Source: Anaerolineae bacterium (GTDB lineage Bacteria > Chloroflexota > Anaerolineae > B4-G1 > SLSP01). From it: a DNA stretch of 6,369 nucleotides. The position numbers and the translations under genes were made by a program. This document shows positions 5,547 to 6,369 of this stretch, one piece after another (positions within the stretch are counted from its first letter, which is position 1; the number at the start of each line of letters is the position of its first letter). The stretch spans positions 1 through 6,369 of the forward strand of contig JAIOSN010000138.1 of assembly GCA_021107605.1 (NCBI GenBank). Direction: 5' to 3'. A model generated the notes under the pieces. The model was not told the origin of the DNA. It was given only the letters and a program-made list of their open reading frames with translations, and ran no database searches.

Positions 5547-5631
5547 AAGGGGGCAGTGAGACGAAAATGCGCCTAACGACTCGCGCTTGGGCGGCTTTTG
5601 AAGTTTTCTTACATCCTGGGTGATGCCGTTT

Positions 5632-6174
5632 TCAGGGCGAATACTTCTCAGGGACAGTCTCTTGTAACTTTATCCAGGCCTCCGCTACTGTCAACCCAAC
5701 TATCTCGTGCCAGGGCACTCTTGCCCGTTCATCTTGGATGATTTGCCTCAACTCGGCATCTGCCCTGCTCTCCATCTTGGATAAAAAGTAGAGCAATTCA
5801 TCTACCATCTCCTGGCTTACTCGCACTGTGGAGCCTTCTCCATCCAACAAAGCATCCACATCGGGTGAGTACAAGTCAATCACACGCCACGTTTGCTCCA
5901 CCGTTGCCTCGTCATACCATAGCAACATCCCCAACTGATTCCAGTGAGTATGTCCCAGATCCAGGTAATGCTGCCCAAGAGGCGTAGACGGTAAAAGCTC
6001 GCTACACAGCCGGTGAAATATAAGAGTAGTCTCAACGAATCGATAGGGCTGCTCTGATAGGGCGATATGACGCAATGCTTGCACATTGGGCATCGGGAAA
6101 AGCCATCCCACTACCATCCCCACGAGAATCAATCCAACTGCTGATAGAAGTCGTTTCCACTTGTTGTATCTCAT
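5632..6174 (-). CDS. Hypothetical exported or membrane-anchored protein
   Basis: This 180-residue protein is not recognised. It begins 'MRYNKWKRLLSAVGLILVGM', a positively charged stretch followed by a hydrophobic helix at about 9-26, and a 'VQA' at 31-33 could be a signal peptidase site. It is therefore either secreted or held by one N-terminal helix, with the rest outside the cytoplasm. The remainder is soluble-looking, rich in Trp, Glu and Leu, with 'YLDLGHTHWNQLGMLLWYDE' (70-89) and an acidic helical segment (about 120-145). There is only one Cys (57) and no lipobox. The start is chosen from AGGAGGT (6187-6181), six bases upstream; an in-frame ATG at 6201 lacks such a site. It is not in an operon with the antitoxin locus: about 85 bases and a promoter separate them. 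No clear terminator is seen after its stop. Confidence 0.78.
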   Translation of the reverse strand: MRYNKWKRLLSAVGLILVGMVVGWLFPMPNVQALRHIALSEQPYRFVETTLIFHRLCSELLPSTPLGQHYLDLGHTHWNQLGMLLWYDEATVEQTWRVIDLYSPDVDALLDGEGSTVRVSQEMVDELLYFLSKMESRADAELRQIIQDERARVPWHEIVGLTVAEAWIKLQETVPEKYSP

Positions 6175-6241
6175 TGCTTCACCTCCTGAACATCTACACA
6201 TCGAGCAAAAATTTTTCGTATCATCTCAATAAGATGGGGCC

Positions 6242-6339
6242 AGACCTCCGAGGTTTATCAGGCGGCGCCCTCCAGGAAGTTATTGCGGGCCGGTTGTGGG
6301 ATCTCTGAAATATCCGTACTGCCCAAACCTCGGAGGTCT
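6242..6339. repeat. Inverted pair of palindromic repeats around a 68-nt core
   Basis: 'agacctccgaggttt' (6242-6256) and its exact reverse complement (6325-6339) form 15-base inverted repeats around a 68-base non-coding core. Each arm is itself a near-palindrome of the type at 974-988. The unit lies upstream of the minus-strand gene starting at 6174. No flanking duplication is evident, and the 'gttactactcagg' ends of the 147-bp element are absent, so it may be a related but distinct unit. The rest of 6202-6369 holds no supported gene. Confidence 0.7.
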
Positions 6340-6369
6340 AAATGGCTACTGATCATGCAGCGACCGCCC

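Overview
The window looks like chromosomal DNA of a free-living bacterium of moderate GC. The style fits an environmental Chloroflexota/Anaerolineae-type genome: Pro/Thr 'PTPTP' tails on exported proteins, intergenic spaces packed with degenerate 'ccaccgagacac-gag' repeats, and short 'agacctccgaggtct' palindromes. That taxonomic reading is an impression, not something the sequence proves.

Layout, plus strand first. Positions 18-812 encode a PhzF-family isomerase-like protein. Positions 813-1245 hold no gene but a nested repeat structure: a 147-bp MITE-like element (955-1101) with 13-bp terminal inverted repeats and a 7-bp flanking duplication, sitting inside an older dispersed repeat. A textbook sigma70-type promoter (1246-1274) leads into a two-gene operon. 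Gene one (1330-2406) joins a cytoplasmic ComEA-like helix-hairpin-helix DNA-binding domain, an acidic/proline linker, one membrane helix and an outside coiled coil. Gene two (2420-3304) is a membrane-anchored coiled-coil protein with a helical C-terminal region recalling HemX/Mic60 layouts. Both end in a PTPTP tail, and the operon closes with a near-perfect intrinsic terminator (3325-3358). It is bracketed by two inverted copies of one 42-nt repeat (1185-1226 and 3416-3457). Positions 3677-4810 encode queuine/preQ1 tRNA-ribosyltransferase (Tgt) with all key residues.

From 4811 onward the genes lie on the minus strand. A toxin-antitoxin module has an intact ribbon-helix-helix antitoxin (5055-5297) whose stop overlaps the ATG of a wrecked VapC/PIN toxin (4904-5058). 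The toxin keeps its first catalytic Asp, then loses the stretch expected to carry the conserved Glu, shifts frame, continues for 16 recognisable residues and dissolves into a dispersed repeat. Upstream of the antitoxin is a strong promoter (5518-5546) and the apparent stub of another gene (5332-5511), possibly a DNA methylase. Positions 5632-6174 encode an unrecognised secreted or membrane-anchored protein. The window ends with another inverted pair of the palindromic repeat (6242-6339).

The HhH/coiled-coil membrane operon is the best candidate for an undescribed system: its architecture suggests a link between DNA (or an HhH-bound partner) and the envelope. The TA/methylase wreckage looks like a decayed defence or mobile locus. 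PhzF, Tgt and the minus-strand exported protein show no functional link to these.
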